Source: Meghimatium bilineatum (taxonomy: Eukaryota; Mollusca; Gastropoda; Stylommatophora; Philomycidae). From it: DNA of 64,000 nt. The notes beneath the pieces are model-generated. The model saw only the letters and a list, made by a program, of their open reading frames with translations. It ran no database searches and was not told where the DNA came from. A program made the position numbers and the translations under genes. Location: positions 60,108,387 through 60,172,386 of the forward strand of contig CM067298.1 of NCBI GenBank assembly GCA_034231615.1. Reading direction: 5' to 3'. Below are positions 59,092 to 64,000 of the stretch, one piece after another. Position 1 is the first letter of the stretch; each line of letters begins with the position of its first letter.

Positions 59092-61171
59092 CATTATCAA
59101 ATTCTGTCTTCACAACGAAGGTTTGCTGCAACGGATCTCCAACATCCCCTGTCTCTTGATTTGGTGGTGCACTCTGCTAGACCAAACCTGTCTATCGTGT
59201 GATGTTACTCTCCCACTTCTATATCTGCCTACCTCTTGCTCACTTCCCTTTAATTTTACCCTCAAGTAAGGTCTTCAATAAGGTGTCATGTTTTTTAATG
59301 TGTCCAAAATATTTTATGTGCCTGATCTTTATTTCTCTTAGTAGTTCTTTCTTCATATTAAGTGTTTTTAGCACCTCTTTATTGGATTTCTTCTCTTTCC
59401 AAGATGTTCACCCTATTCTTCTATACACCCACATCTCAAAGGCATCAATTCTGTCTTCTAATTCTTTATTTAGTGTTCATGTTTCTGAGCCATACATTCA
59501 TATAGAATAGATGTAGCATTTTATAATTCTCATTTTTAACTTGGCAATCTACTGAATTATGCTAAGAAATCATGGCAGCTTATATTGAAATAAATATGCT
59601 AACTGCTACACCCTAAGATGTAGCAACCTGATATTAATTTAGTTAGAAATGATATCCATGGTGTTAAAAGAAAACACTCATATGACTTGATAAAAATCAA
59701 AATTTGTTAGGGAATTTGGTTGAACTGAGCTGTCAAATGTGTTGACTAAGTTGAGAGATGAATCAGTATCAGCTGGTTGGAATTGTATCAAATATAATTT
59801 GCACCTTCTGATTTTTTTGTCTTACCTTTGTCAGCTTGGTTGTAGAGCAGTCTCATAAACAGAACTTGGTTGTATAGCAGAGTCTCATAAACAGAACTTA
59901 GATGTAGAGCAGTCTCATAAACAGAACTAGGCTATTGAGCAGAGTTTCATAAACAGAACTTGGTTGTAGTGCAGATTTTCAGAAACAGAACTTGGTTGAA
60001 GAGCAGAGTTTCATAAACAGTACTTGGTTGTAGAGCAGTCTCATAAACATAATTTGGTTGTATATCAGAATCTCATAAACAGAACTTGGTTGTAGAGCAG
60101 TCTCTTGGTTGCATATGTTGATAGTTTTAAAGACAATTTTACTGGAAATGTGATTGTATGTTTTCATAGTAAAAAATGCAATTGTTATCAAAACTTCAAT
60201 ATATAGGATGATTCAATTGTTATGTAGCCTCTATTAGTAGTTCTATACAAAATTCATGGTAATGTTGATTTTTTCTTCCTGGTATTCATTCCATAATATG
60301 AAATACATGTAATCAGCCAAAGATAGATGTGTTGGGCCATTTGTGGAAATAAAACGGTGAAAGAAGGCATTTCCATTCTCTCAACTACATCCTGCTAGAA
60401 ATCTAGAAATCATTGTCCTGCTAAAAGAGAAATCCAGCAAGCATTTGAGAATGACTGCTGAAGAAGAAGGAAAAAATAGATGTCACACTCCAAAAGTATT
60501 TTGAAGCTGGAAATAGTTGTGTTTCATATTATACTGTTTATATATCCTGAGCAAAATATAACATAACAAATAATGTGTGAGTGTCTGTGGTCAATAACGA
60601 CTCACACAGCAGTAAAAAGTCAAGCATCAATGGTTAGCATTCAGATGTGATACAAAAAAGCAAGTATGCTGACCAAGTGAGCTAATAAACAGGTTGCGAT
60701 TCATGGCAGGTCTACTAGCGGTATGACAATGAATGTCCATTATTCAATGGAATTGGTAAAACTCAATGTATACATACCACTGCCAAGTCTGATATGTCAG
60801 GCCACTTGCGCAAATAAAACTATGACATAACACATCTTCATTCTGCTGGAAATTTAGTAGGGTTTATACTGCTACAAGAGAGATCCAGCAGAATGTGTAA
60901 AAAATACTTTAAAAAATTAAATAACAATTCCAGAATTGTGGTAGTACCTGAAACCAAACTTATCAGTCATGTTAGCAAGTCTCCCGTAGACTTGCCCTTT
61001 AGCTGCACCAGTGAGAACATAGTCAATGATATCATCAGCTACTGATTTGTGACTAGCAATGTCTTTAATGTAGGAGTCTAATGGTGGCCAGTCTTTGAGT
61101 CGAGGTAGTGAGCTGGAGGCAACCAAATGAAGTATAACAGGCAAATAGAGTGTAGGTAGGAATAAAAGCAT
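42067..61171 (-). CDS. CPQ: Carboxypeptidase Q gene, six coding exons (span)
   Basis: CPQ (plasma glutamate carboxypeptidase) is a secreted or lysosomal M28 dizinc exopeptidase that releases unsubstituted amino acids from peptides, mainly dipeptides. Six minus-strand exons join with GT-AG sites and matching phases (224, 226, 86, 142, 165 and 585 nt) into 475 codons, very close to the human length of about 472. The N-terminus is hydrophobic (residues 3-16), like a signal peptide. Exons 1-5 supply the pro region and PA-like insert. Exon 6 carries H288 and D290 (SGHLDSWD), D300 (AMDDGGG), the catalytic pair E334-E335, D362 (MESDMG) and H432/H433 (FHHSNGD). These match the family zinc ligands with a constant offset of two from human. 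A splice acceptor 6 nt before the ATG implies a non-coding first exon further upstream. Introns hold LINE, SINE, Tc1 and MITE insertions. No frameshift or stop was seen. The last exon is repeated seven more times downstream. Confidence 0.93.
43000..44795 (+). mobile_element. LINE family C reverse transcriptase, degenerate, split by a microsatellite
   Basis: Reads on + with frameshifts. 43000-43265: [20 protein letters not shown]. Then after the repeat: [13 protein letters not shown] (motif A), [20 protein letters not shown] (motif B region) and [17 protein letters not shown] (motif C, FADD). Then an intact 183-codon C-terminal frame (44231-44782) with [35 protein letters not shown] and [14 protein letters not shown]. 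It ends AATAGACAATAGACAC, a 7-bp tail repeat. Stops at several points show it is inactive. It lies in CPQ intron 5. Confidence 0.88.
43269..43640. repeat. Compound microsatellite (TG)n, (TATG)n, (CATA)n, (TA)n
   Basis: About 370 bp of alternating purine-pyrimidine repeats, ending in about 37 TA dinucleotides. It interrupts the LINE family C reverse transcriptase. Confidence 0.97.
44796..45310. other. Mostly unassigned; small LINE scrap
   Basis: Near 44800-44865 a scrap reads [12 protein letters not shown] (reverse transcriptase N-terminal part), followed by the family C end motif GTCTATTGTCTATCCCCAGG in inverse orientation. The rest is unassigned intron. Confidence 0.4.
45315..46320 (+). pseudogene. 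Tc1-like transposase remnant
   Basis: Plus-strand frames in order. [20 protein letters not shown] and [14 protein letters not shown] are the paired helix-turn-helix region. GSVAAQ and [20 protein letters not shown] follow. The DDE region has [20 protein letters not shown], then IPWPAMS and [10 protein letters not shown], the D and E of the Tc1 catalytic triad. Several frameshifts, a stop and a small deletion between PAMS and IEH make it dead. It lies in CPQ intron 5. Terminal inverted repeats were not found. Confidence 0.85.
46321..46559. other. No recognisable feature
   Basis: AT-rich intron sequence, perhaps the 3' flank of the Tc1 remnant. Confidence 0.4.
46560..46695 (+). pseudogene. Mariner-like transposase scrap
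   Basis: Reads [13 protein letters not shown], then DMATDVL, similar to the mariner catalytic signature TGDETWVYGYDPET. Only about 40 codons survive. Confidence 0.5.
46795..47000 (-). mobile_element. tRNA-derived SINE in CPQ intron 5
   Basis: Minus strand: A-box-like CCAGCTCTATGGTGG (46949-46963), B-box-like TGGTTCAAACC (46914-46924), then a body with GGACAGTTTAGAAAGCAATG and GCAAACTGCTGA. It ends about 45 bp from CPQ exon 5. Confidence 0.65.
47045..47209 (-). CDS. CPQ: CPQ coding exon 5
   Basis: Acceptor AATTCCAG precedes [17 protein letters not shown] (human [17 protein letters not shown]). The exon ends [12 protein letters not shown] before donor GAG|GTAGAC. Joining to exon 6 gives [15 protein letters not shown], matching human [15 protein letters not shown], which fixes both splice sites. 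The exon is 165 nt, phase 0 at both ends. Confidence 0.93.
47280..47932 (-). mobile_element. LINE RNase H and C-terminal region, degenerate
   Basis: Minus strand, several frames: [16 protein letters not shown], then KQVIIF and [13 protein letters not shown], then [15 protein letters not shown]. These match the C-terminal half of the LINE at 62120-64000 ([26 protein letters not shown]). It lies in CPQ intron 4. Confidence 0.75.
47968..48012. repeat. (TATC)n microsatellite
   Basis: About ten TATC tetramers. This is the 3' tail of the minus-strand LINE R1 copy that follows, as in the array units. Confidence 0.93.
48013..48325 (-). mobile_element. LINE family R1 tail, 3' piece
   Basis: Minus-strand frames: [20 protein letters not shown] and [18 protein letters not shown], matching R1 in the array. 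The more N-terminal piece is 1.1 kb away at 49455-49640, separated by a later insertion. Confidence 0.75.
48326..49129. other. Insertion of unknown type inside LINE R1
   Basis: AT-rich, non-coding, with an (AT)n run at 48504-48541. It separates two pieces of one LINE copy, so it was probably inserted, but its ends are not clear. Confidence 0.4.
49130..49450. mobile_element. Fold-back MITE-like element, about 75-bp inverted arms
   Basis: The left arm (49131-49205) starts TTAGACTTAAGTAAAACACA and contains GGGACACGACAGACTATAGC. The right arm (49373-49448) is its reverse complement with few changes. The ~170-bp core holds two copies of ATGTATTTCTTGTG and has no coding capacity. It lies in CPQ intron 4. 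Confidence 0.8.
49455..49640 (-). mobile_element. LINE family R1 tail, N-terminal piece
   Basis: Encodes [20 protein letters not shown] and [13 protein letters not shown], the same family as FRNKNVDLNTKITLLKTN in the array. Confidence 0.75.
49707..49848 (-). CDS. CPQ: CPQ coding exon 4
   Basis: Acceptor ATTTTCAG|T completes a Gly codon. The 142-nt exon encodes [20 protein letters not shown] and continues through [17 protein letters not shown] to GGVTK, a strongly conserved CPQ segment. The donor is AAAG|GTAATC, phase 0. Confidence 0.92.
49849..50739. other. CPQ intron 3, unassigned part
   Basis: Contains a short (TA)n near 50121 and purine-rich stretches near 49975-50020. A minus-strand ORF at 50597-50836 has no family I recognise. 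Confidence 0.4.
50740..51360 (+). mobile_element. RNase H-bearing LINE fragment, degenerate
   Basis: Plus strand: [20 protein letters not shown], then (other frame) [20 protein letters not shown] and [14 protein letters not shown], ending near [14 protein letters not shown]. Same family as 4105-4740. It lies in CPQ intron 3. Confidence 0.75.
51545..51630 (-). CDS. CPQ: CPQ coding exon 3
   Basis: Short 86-nt exon after acceptor TTTCTCACAG. It encodes [20 protein letters not shown] and then YNQVWISYG, closely following human SFDELQRRASEARGKIVVYN. The donor is TATGG|GTAATG in phase 2. Confidence 0.92.
51660..53539. other. CPQ intron 2, unassigned part
   Basis: No coding signal I trust. An ORF at 52995-53366 lacks a recognisable motif. 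The GC- and pyrimidine-rich segment 52700-53400 differs in composition from the surroundings and may be an unrecognised repeat. Confidence 0.35.
53540..53640 (-). mobile_element. Dispersed repeat family A, fragment
   Basis: The minus strand has CATATCATAGGAGGTGATTA and AAAAAGTTGGGGG, matching the CATGTCATAAGAGGCGAC region of family A. Confidence 0.5.
53985..54425 (+). mobile_element. LINE C-terminal region, degenerate
   Basis: Plus-strand frames: [12 protein letters not shown], then TGHNKLNTC, then [20 protein letters not shown] and [18 protein letters not shown]. These follow the order of the LINE at the right edge (DQLAKEGAA, TGHNRLR, SAKHILQECSEH, LESKLYGTLYELQKTVSFI). It lies in CPQ intron 2. 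Confidence 0.8.
54426..54904. other. No recognisable feature
   Basis: AT-rich intron sequence. Confidence 0.4.
54905..55165 (+). mobile_element. Dispersed repeat family A, near full length
   Basis: Plus strand in order: CATTGAAAGTGGAGCAAAAA, TATTGCAAGAGGCAACTGAG, GATCAAAGTGACTCAAAAG, GTAAACCATGATACAAAGTA, CATCCTGCTAACC. Same order as the copies at 1430 and 12385. Confidence 0.7.
55166..55784. other. No recognisable feature
   Basis: AT-rich intron sequence. Confidence 0.4.
55785..55932 (-). mobile_element. tRNA-derived SINE
   Basis: The minus strand starts GGGACACAGTAGCTCAGTAG with an A-box-like segment near 55898-55921. A degraded B-box-like AGATTTAATTTCC lies at about 55864-55876. Confidence 0.6.
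56036..56244 (+). mobile_element. tRNA-derived SINE
   Basis: Well-preserved head: A-box-like TGGTGTAGTGCTTAAG (56053-56068) and B-box-like AGTTCGAATCC (56100-56110), with tRNA-like spacing. The body runs to the LINE insertion site. The acceptor stem does not pair, so it is not a tRNA gene. Confidence 0.75.
56260..56904 (-). mobile_element. LINE family C tail, 5'-truncated, 15-bp target-site duplication
   Basis: Minus strand: [47 protein letters not shown], then [15 protein letters not shown] and [29 protein letters not shown] flanks it at 56245-56259 and 56905-56919. The 3' end is GGGAAAGACAATAGACAAA. It lies in CPQ intron 1, close to exon 2. Confidence 0.9.
57042..57267 (-). CDS. CPQ: CPQ coding exon 2
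   Basis: The acceptor AATTTAG|G at 57268 completes an Arg codon with exon 1, giving [12 protein letters not shown]. This matches the family pattern GPRLSGSKNLE. The exon continues through [11 protein letters not shown] and [12 protein letters not shown] and ends ITAQALV before donor GTG|GTAATG, phase 0. Length is 226 nt. Confidence 0.92.
57440..57550 (-). mobile_element. Dispersed repeat family A, fragment
   Basis: The + strand GAGAATGGGATTTGTTGTAT followed by TATGGTTTACAGCTTG matches the inverse of the CATAACACAACACATTACG block. Confidence 0.5.
57655..58510 (+). mobile_element. Jockey-like LINE reverse transcriptase, degenerate, with insertions
   Basis: 57655-57815 reads [20 protein letters not shown] with a degraded YADDL region ([10 protein letters not shown]). 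58225-58510 reads [29 protein letters not shown] and [16 protein letters not shown]. All match the LINE at 62120-64000 (GVPQGGVLSPTLF, ANRWCVSINTDKCSTTLF, LRKLSGTTWGAS). Between them lies a nested minus-strand LINE R2 scrap (57813-58000). Confidence 0.8.
57813..58000 (-). mobile_element. LINE family R2 tail scrap, nested
   Basis: Same 3' end as the R2 copies in the array: TTCATTCATTTTCCTTTTGC and the inverse of GGTAGACCAAAAG. The 5' part is lost. Confidence 0.75.
58508..58552. repeat. (TA)n microsatellite
   Basis: Pure TA run. Confidence 0.93.
58555..59090 (+). mobile_element. LINE family R2 tail, + strand, with (GAAT)n then (AT)n tail
   Basis: Decayed frame: [43 protein letters not shown], then [20 protein letters not shown]. 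It ends AATGAATGAATG followed by (AT)n to 59088. Confidence 0.8.
59095..59515 (-). mobile_element. LINE tail, degenerate
   Basis: Minus strand: [57 protein letters not shown] and GKRARGRQ. This is an RTE-like C-terminal region distinct from R1, R2 and C. Confidence 0.75.
59516..59834. other. No recognisable feature
   Basis: AT-rich intron sequence. Confidence 0.4.
59835..60110. repeat. 30-32 bp tandem repeat, about nine copies
   Basis: CTTGGTTGTAGAGCAG followed by AGTCTCATAAACAGAA recurs with small length differences. Confidence 0.9.
60320..60480 (+). mobile_element. SINE-like family B, near full length
   Basis: Starts GCCAAAGATAGATGTGTTGG, then GGAAATAAAACGG, CATCCTGCTAGAAATC, AGCATTTGAGAATGACTGC and an AGAAGAAGAAG tail. 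Confidence 0.75.
60481..60784. other. No recognisable feature
   Basis: AT-rich intron sequence between two family B copies. Confidence 0.4.
60785..60908 (+). mobile_element. SINE-like family B
   Basis: Starts GCCAAGTCTGATATGTCAGG, then CGCAAATAAAACTATGACAT, ending CAAGAGAGATCCAGCAGAAT. It lies only 40 bp beyond the CPQ exon 1 donor. Confidence 0.75.
60948..61171 (-). CDS. CPQ: CPQ coding exon 1
   Basis: ATG at 61171 opens a hydrophobic leader ([16 protein letters not shown]) followed by a family-typical region ending in [10 protein letters not shown]. The donor after 60948 reads CAG|GTACTA, leaving phase 2. Upstream of the ATG lies TTCTTATTTACAG, a good splice acceptor ending at 61178. The mRNA exon therefore probably starts at 61177, and the 5' UTR begins in another exon that was not located. 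Confidence 0.9.
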
Positions 61172-61177
61172 GATGAT

Positions 61178-62079
61178 CTGTAAATAAGAAAGAACATGTT
61201 AATTTGCATAAGAGTGAAAAGTAATCATATTTATTTTTCTTCTTTCATTCACTATTATCTGTGTTGATGATACTTAAAATAATTAATTGAAACATATATT
61301 ATTTAGAAAACTGATTTTTTTCTACTACTGTTGTATTGAATTTTTAGGCTCCACTTGGACCATCAAGGCAAGAGACAGAGGATTTTGGAGATCCATTACA
61401 CCCAACCTTGGATGCAGAGACAGCACTTGATGATAATAAGTCCAATAAGGCAGATGTAACATGAACGACTAACCTCTAGTCACTTTGAACTGTAGTTAGT
61501 TCATGTGAGTTGGGATTAGGTACATGTTAGGCAGATGTGGCCCAATTTTTTATGGAACAAGCTATAGTCTCATAAAAAAAAAAACCGGCGTTAGTGTTTG
61601 AAACTCATTACGGGGAGATAAGCAGTGCTAACAAAAACATTACATTTATTGTGCCCTTATATTTGAGCAAAGTTGAGGAATATAGCTTGGCGGGGGAGAC
61701 AGAGTATTTTAGTTTTTTTTGGGACGGGGAGAGGATTAATTGGTTAATTGGTGGGGAGGGGGGCAGTGTAGGATTGGAGTTAGTTTCTAGTTTTTGGGGA
61801 GGATGTTTAGATATTGGGGGGGGGAAGAATTGGTGTTAGATTTTTAGTTTTTAGGGGAGGATGTTTAGTTGTTGGGAGGGGTTATGATTGGTGTAAGATT
61901 TTTAGTTTTTGGGAGGGTGGCGGTTTCACTGGATGGGGTTAGGATTTGGCAGTGTTCTCATTATCTGCTGTGTCGACTTCTATTGCATTTCCACTGAATC
62001 CATCATTATAGTAATGATACGGTCATTGGGTGACCATAACTCATATCTTTTCTCGATGTAGCAGTCCTTGAGTCTGTAA
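61178..62079. other. CPQ upstream region, G-rich on + strand
   Basis: Expected to hold the intron between the non-coding first exon and coding exon 1. 61690-61930 has many G runs and a degenerate ~60-bp repeat (TTTTTAGTTTTTGGGGAGGA, GATGTTTAG) about three times. No TATA box or CpG island could be assigned with confidence. Confidence 0.4.
61349..61464 (+). CDS. Possible terminal exon of an unknown + strand gene
   Basis: After an acceptor-like TTGTATTGAATTTTTAG the + frame reads APLGPSRQETEDFGDPLHPT, then LDAETALDDNKSNKADVT and a stop. The composition is protein-like (acidic, polar), but no family is recognised, no upstream exon was found and no AATAAA follows closely. It could be chance. Confidence 0.2.
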
Positions 62080-64000
62080 CTTCTTCTTCTTCTTCTTCTT
62101 TCGTTCACTTGAAACATGTCTATATCTGCAATTCTGTCTCCTTAATAAAACTCACTGTCTTTTGTAGTTCATACAGTGTCCCATAGAGCTTTGATTCCAG
62201 TGTTGTTTCCTCTGGCCAATATGTCTGCCTCAGCGTTTCATGCTCAGAACACTCTTGAAGTATATGTTTGGCACTCTGTACTGCCTGTCCACATGTACAC
62301 ATGGCCGTGTTGCCAATCTTGAACTTTGTATACATGTGACTGCGGAGTCGGTTGTGTCCTGTTCTGAGACGTAGAATTATAACTTGTTCTGATCTGTTCA
62401 TAATGTGATAGTCATCTTGTGTTGGTGTTTGTGGCTTTCTTATTGACTTGATCATCTGTTTTTTCTGATGGTAGGTGATTGGTATATCTGGTTGATCTTC
62501 GGCAGCACCTTCCTTAGCCAGTTGGTCTGCTTTTTCATTTCCTGGTATTCCACAGTGAGAGGGTATCCACTGCATGGTTACCCTATACTGGTAAGACAAT
62601 TCGCTAAGTAGTTTTTTCAAGTCTGTTAGTTTTCCAGACTGGAGAGCTTGAAGCACTGACCTTGCATCTGTCAGGAATACCACAGGCTGTAGGTCAGAGT
62701 TGGAGTTCAGCAGTTTTTTAGCTGCCACAGTAATTGCCTGGATTTCTGCATCATAATTATTGCAGAATTTTCCTGTCGGTGTTCTGATTGTATCTCTAGG
62801 CTTGTGTGGATATTCTATATATACACCTGCACCTCCATTCCTCACAGCATTCTGTGCTGACCCATCTGTGTATACTCTGACCCATATATCTTGTGGATAT
62901 TCCTCGTCCAGGAAACTGAGGGTGACTGTCCTCCGCTGCACACTGTTCTGTTCGTCCTCGCTTAGTATTCCTTTCACATGGGTCTGAATGTATATTGGCA
63001 TTCCATGCCTTTCACTCCATGGGGTTTGTTCTGGTACAGACCTTAAGGGGCTGTCAACTTCAGGTAGGTCTGTAAGTTGTCTACGGAGTCGTTTAGCTTG
63101 ATGGATAAAGCTGCTTCTTTTCAGTCGCCCCATTGCTAGGTTTTGGAATCTTTCCTTCATTGGATGACTTGGCATACACTGAAACTTTTCCGCTTGAATT
63201 AGTACTTTTGTGTCTCTGCGTTCGCTAAGTGTTTGCATTCTTCCCATTTTCTGCATCTCTGCTATGGGTGTTGATTTCATTGCTCCCAACATTATTCTAA
63301 GTGCCTGGTTTTGCACTTTATCTAGATCTTGTAATGTGGTGTTTGATGCAGGACACCACGCAGCTGAACCATATTCCAGGTGTGGTCTTATGCCTTGCTG
63401 GTAAACTTTACTGAGTATATTCCCACTGGCTCCCCATGTGGTTCCACTTAGTTTTCTCAGGATAGCTAACTTCCTCCTGGCTTTTGTTGTTGCTTTGTTT
63501 ATGTGCTGCTTCCATGTCAGCTTATCATCAAAAGTAACTCCGAGGTATGTTGGTTGTTTGTCTTCCTTCAAGAGCTCTCCGTCTATCTTGATATGACCGG
63601 CTTTTTGTTTTGGTGAGAGGGTAAAGAGTGTAGTGCTGCACTTATCTGTGTTAATGCTGACACACCATCTATTTGCCCATAAGGTTAGGGCATCGATAGC
63701 TCTTTGTATTTGTTTAGTGGCCACTGTTGCATGTTCTTCCGTGCACCAGATCACCAGGTCGTCAGCATACATTGCCACTTTGATCCCGTGTGGTAGTTCA
63801 GCAACTAGGTCATTGATGTAAACCAAGAAAAGTGTGGGTGACAGGACTCCTCCCTGGGGGACTCCATGACGCAGTAGGACTTTCTTGCTTTTGCGACCAT
63901 CTAATTGTACCCTGGCTCTTCTATTATGCAGGTATGCTTTTACCCATTTGTACATTCTTGAGTTAACCCTGCAATTTCGCAATTTCTTTAGGAGCCCTTC
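62075..64000 (-). mobile_element. Jockey-like LINE, 3' half: reverse transcriptase, RNase H, (GAA)n tail
   Basis: An uninterrupted minus-strand frame runs from the window edge to a stop at 62120. Reverse transcriptase motifs: VPQGGVLSPTLFLVYINDL, then MYADDLVIWC (catalytic DD) and YLGVTFDDKLTWKQH (thumb). RNase H: VYTDGSAQNA, NNYDAEIQAITVA, FLTDARSVLQAL and [17 protein letters not shown] hold the D, E, D, H, D set. A C-terminal tail with CTCGQAVQSAKHILQEC follows. The 3' end is a short UTR and (GAA)n at 62080-62102. The upstream ORF1, endonuclease and palm start lie beyond the window. It has no stop or frameshift, so it may be young. Confidence 0.92.

Overview
This is animal nuclear DNA, not prokaryotic: it has a split gene with GT-AG introns, a very high load of decayed non-LTR retrotransposons, tRNA-derived SINEs, Tc1/mariner and hAT remnants, MITE-like fold-backs and long micro- and minisatellites. 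The mix (RTE-like and jockey-like LINEs with RNase H, CORE-SINE-like bodies, AT-rich introns of 2-5 kb) fits a lophotrochozoan, most likely a mollusc. That taxon call is inference.

The only well-supported cellular gene is carboxypeptidase Q (CPQ, peptidase family M28), on the minus strand. Six coding exons can be placed with consistent splice sites and phases: 60948-61171, 57042-57267, 51545-51630, 49707-49848, 47045-47209 and 42067-42651. They join to a 475-codon protein with a signal peptide and all expected zinc ligands. A splice acceptor just before the ATG implies an upstream non-coding exon.

The outstanding feature is a tandem array at 14651-42993: eight units of 3543 bp, each carrying a full, protein-identical copy of the CPQ terminal exon. 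That exon holds the whole dizinc catalytic centre. Each copy has its own splice acceptor, stop codon and AATAAA signal. No unit carries exons 1-5. Every unit also holds the same three retrotransposon tails (one nested with a 10-bp target-site duplication) and a SINE-like fragment. Sparse variants are shuffled between units, which indicates exchange within the array.

Layout from left to right. 1-9.2 kb: repeat graveyard (67-bp tandem repeat, retroelement palindromes, a KIAA1586-like hAT pseudogene broken by RNase H and SINE insertions, a 210-bp palindromic MITE, an RNase H LINE remnant). 9.28-12.26 kb: two neighbouring minisatellites (24-bp and 34-bp units). 12.4-14.6 kb: dispersed repeat, three LINE tails, a tRNA-derived SINE. 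14.65-42.99 kb: the exon array. 43-61.2 kb: CPQ exons 5 to 1, with introns packed with LINE, Tc1, mariner, SINE and MITE copies. 61.2-62.1 kb: G-rich upstream region. 62.1-64 kb: the 3' half of a largely intact jockey-like LINE (reverse transcriptase plus RNase H) running off the right edge.

No rRNA gene, bona fide tRNA gene or CRISPR array was found.
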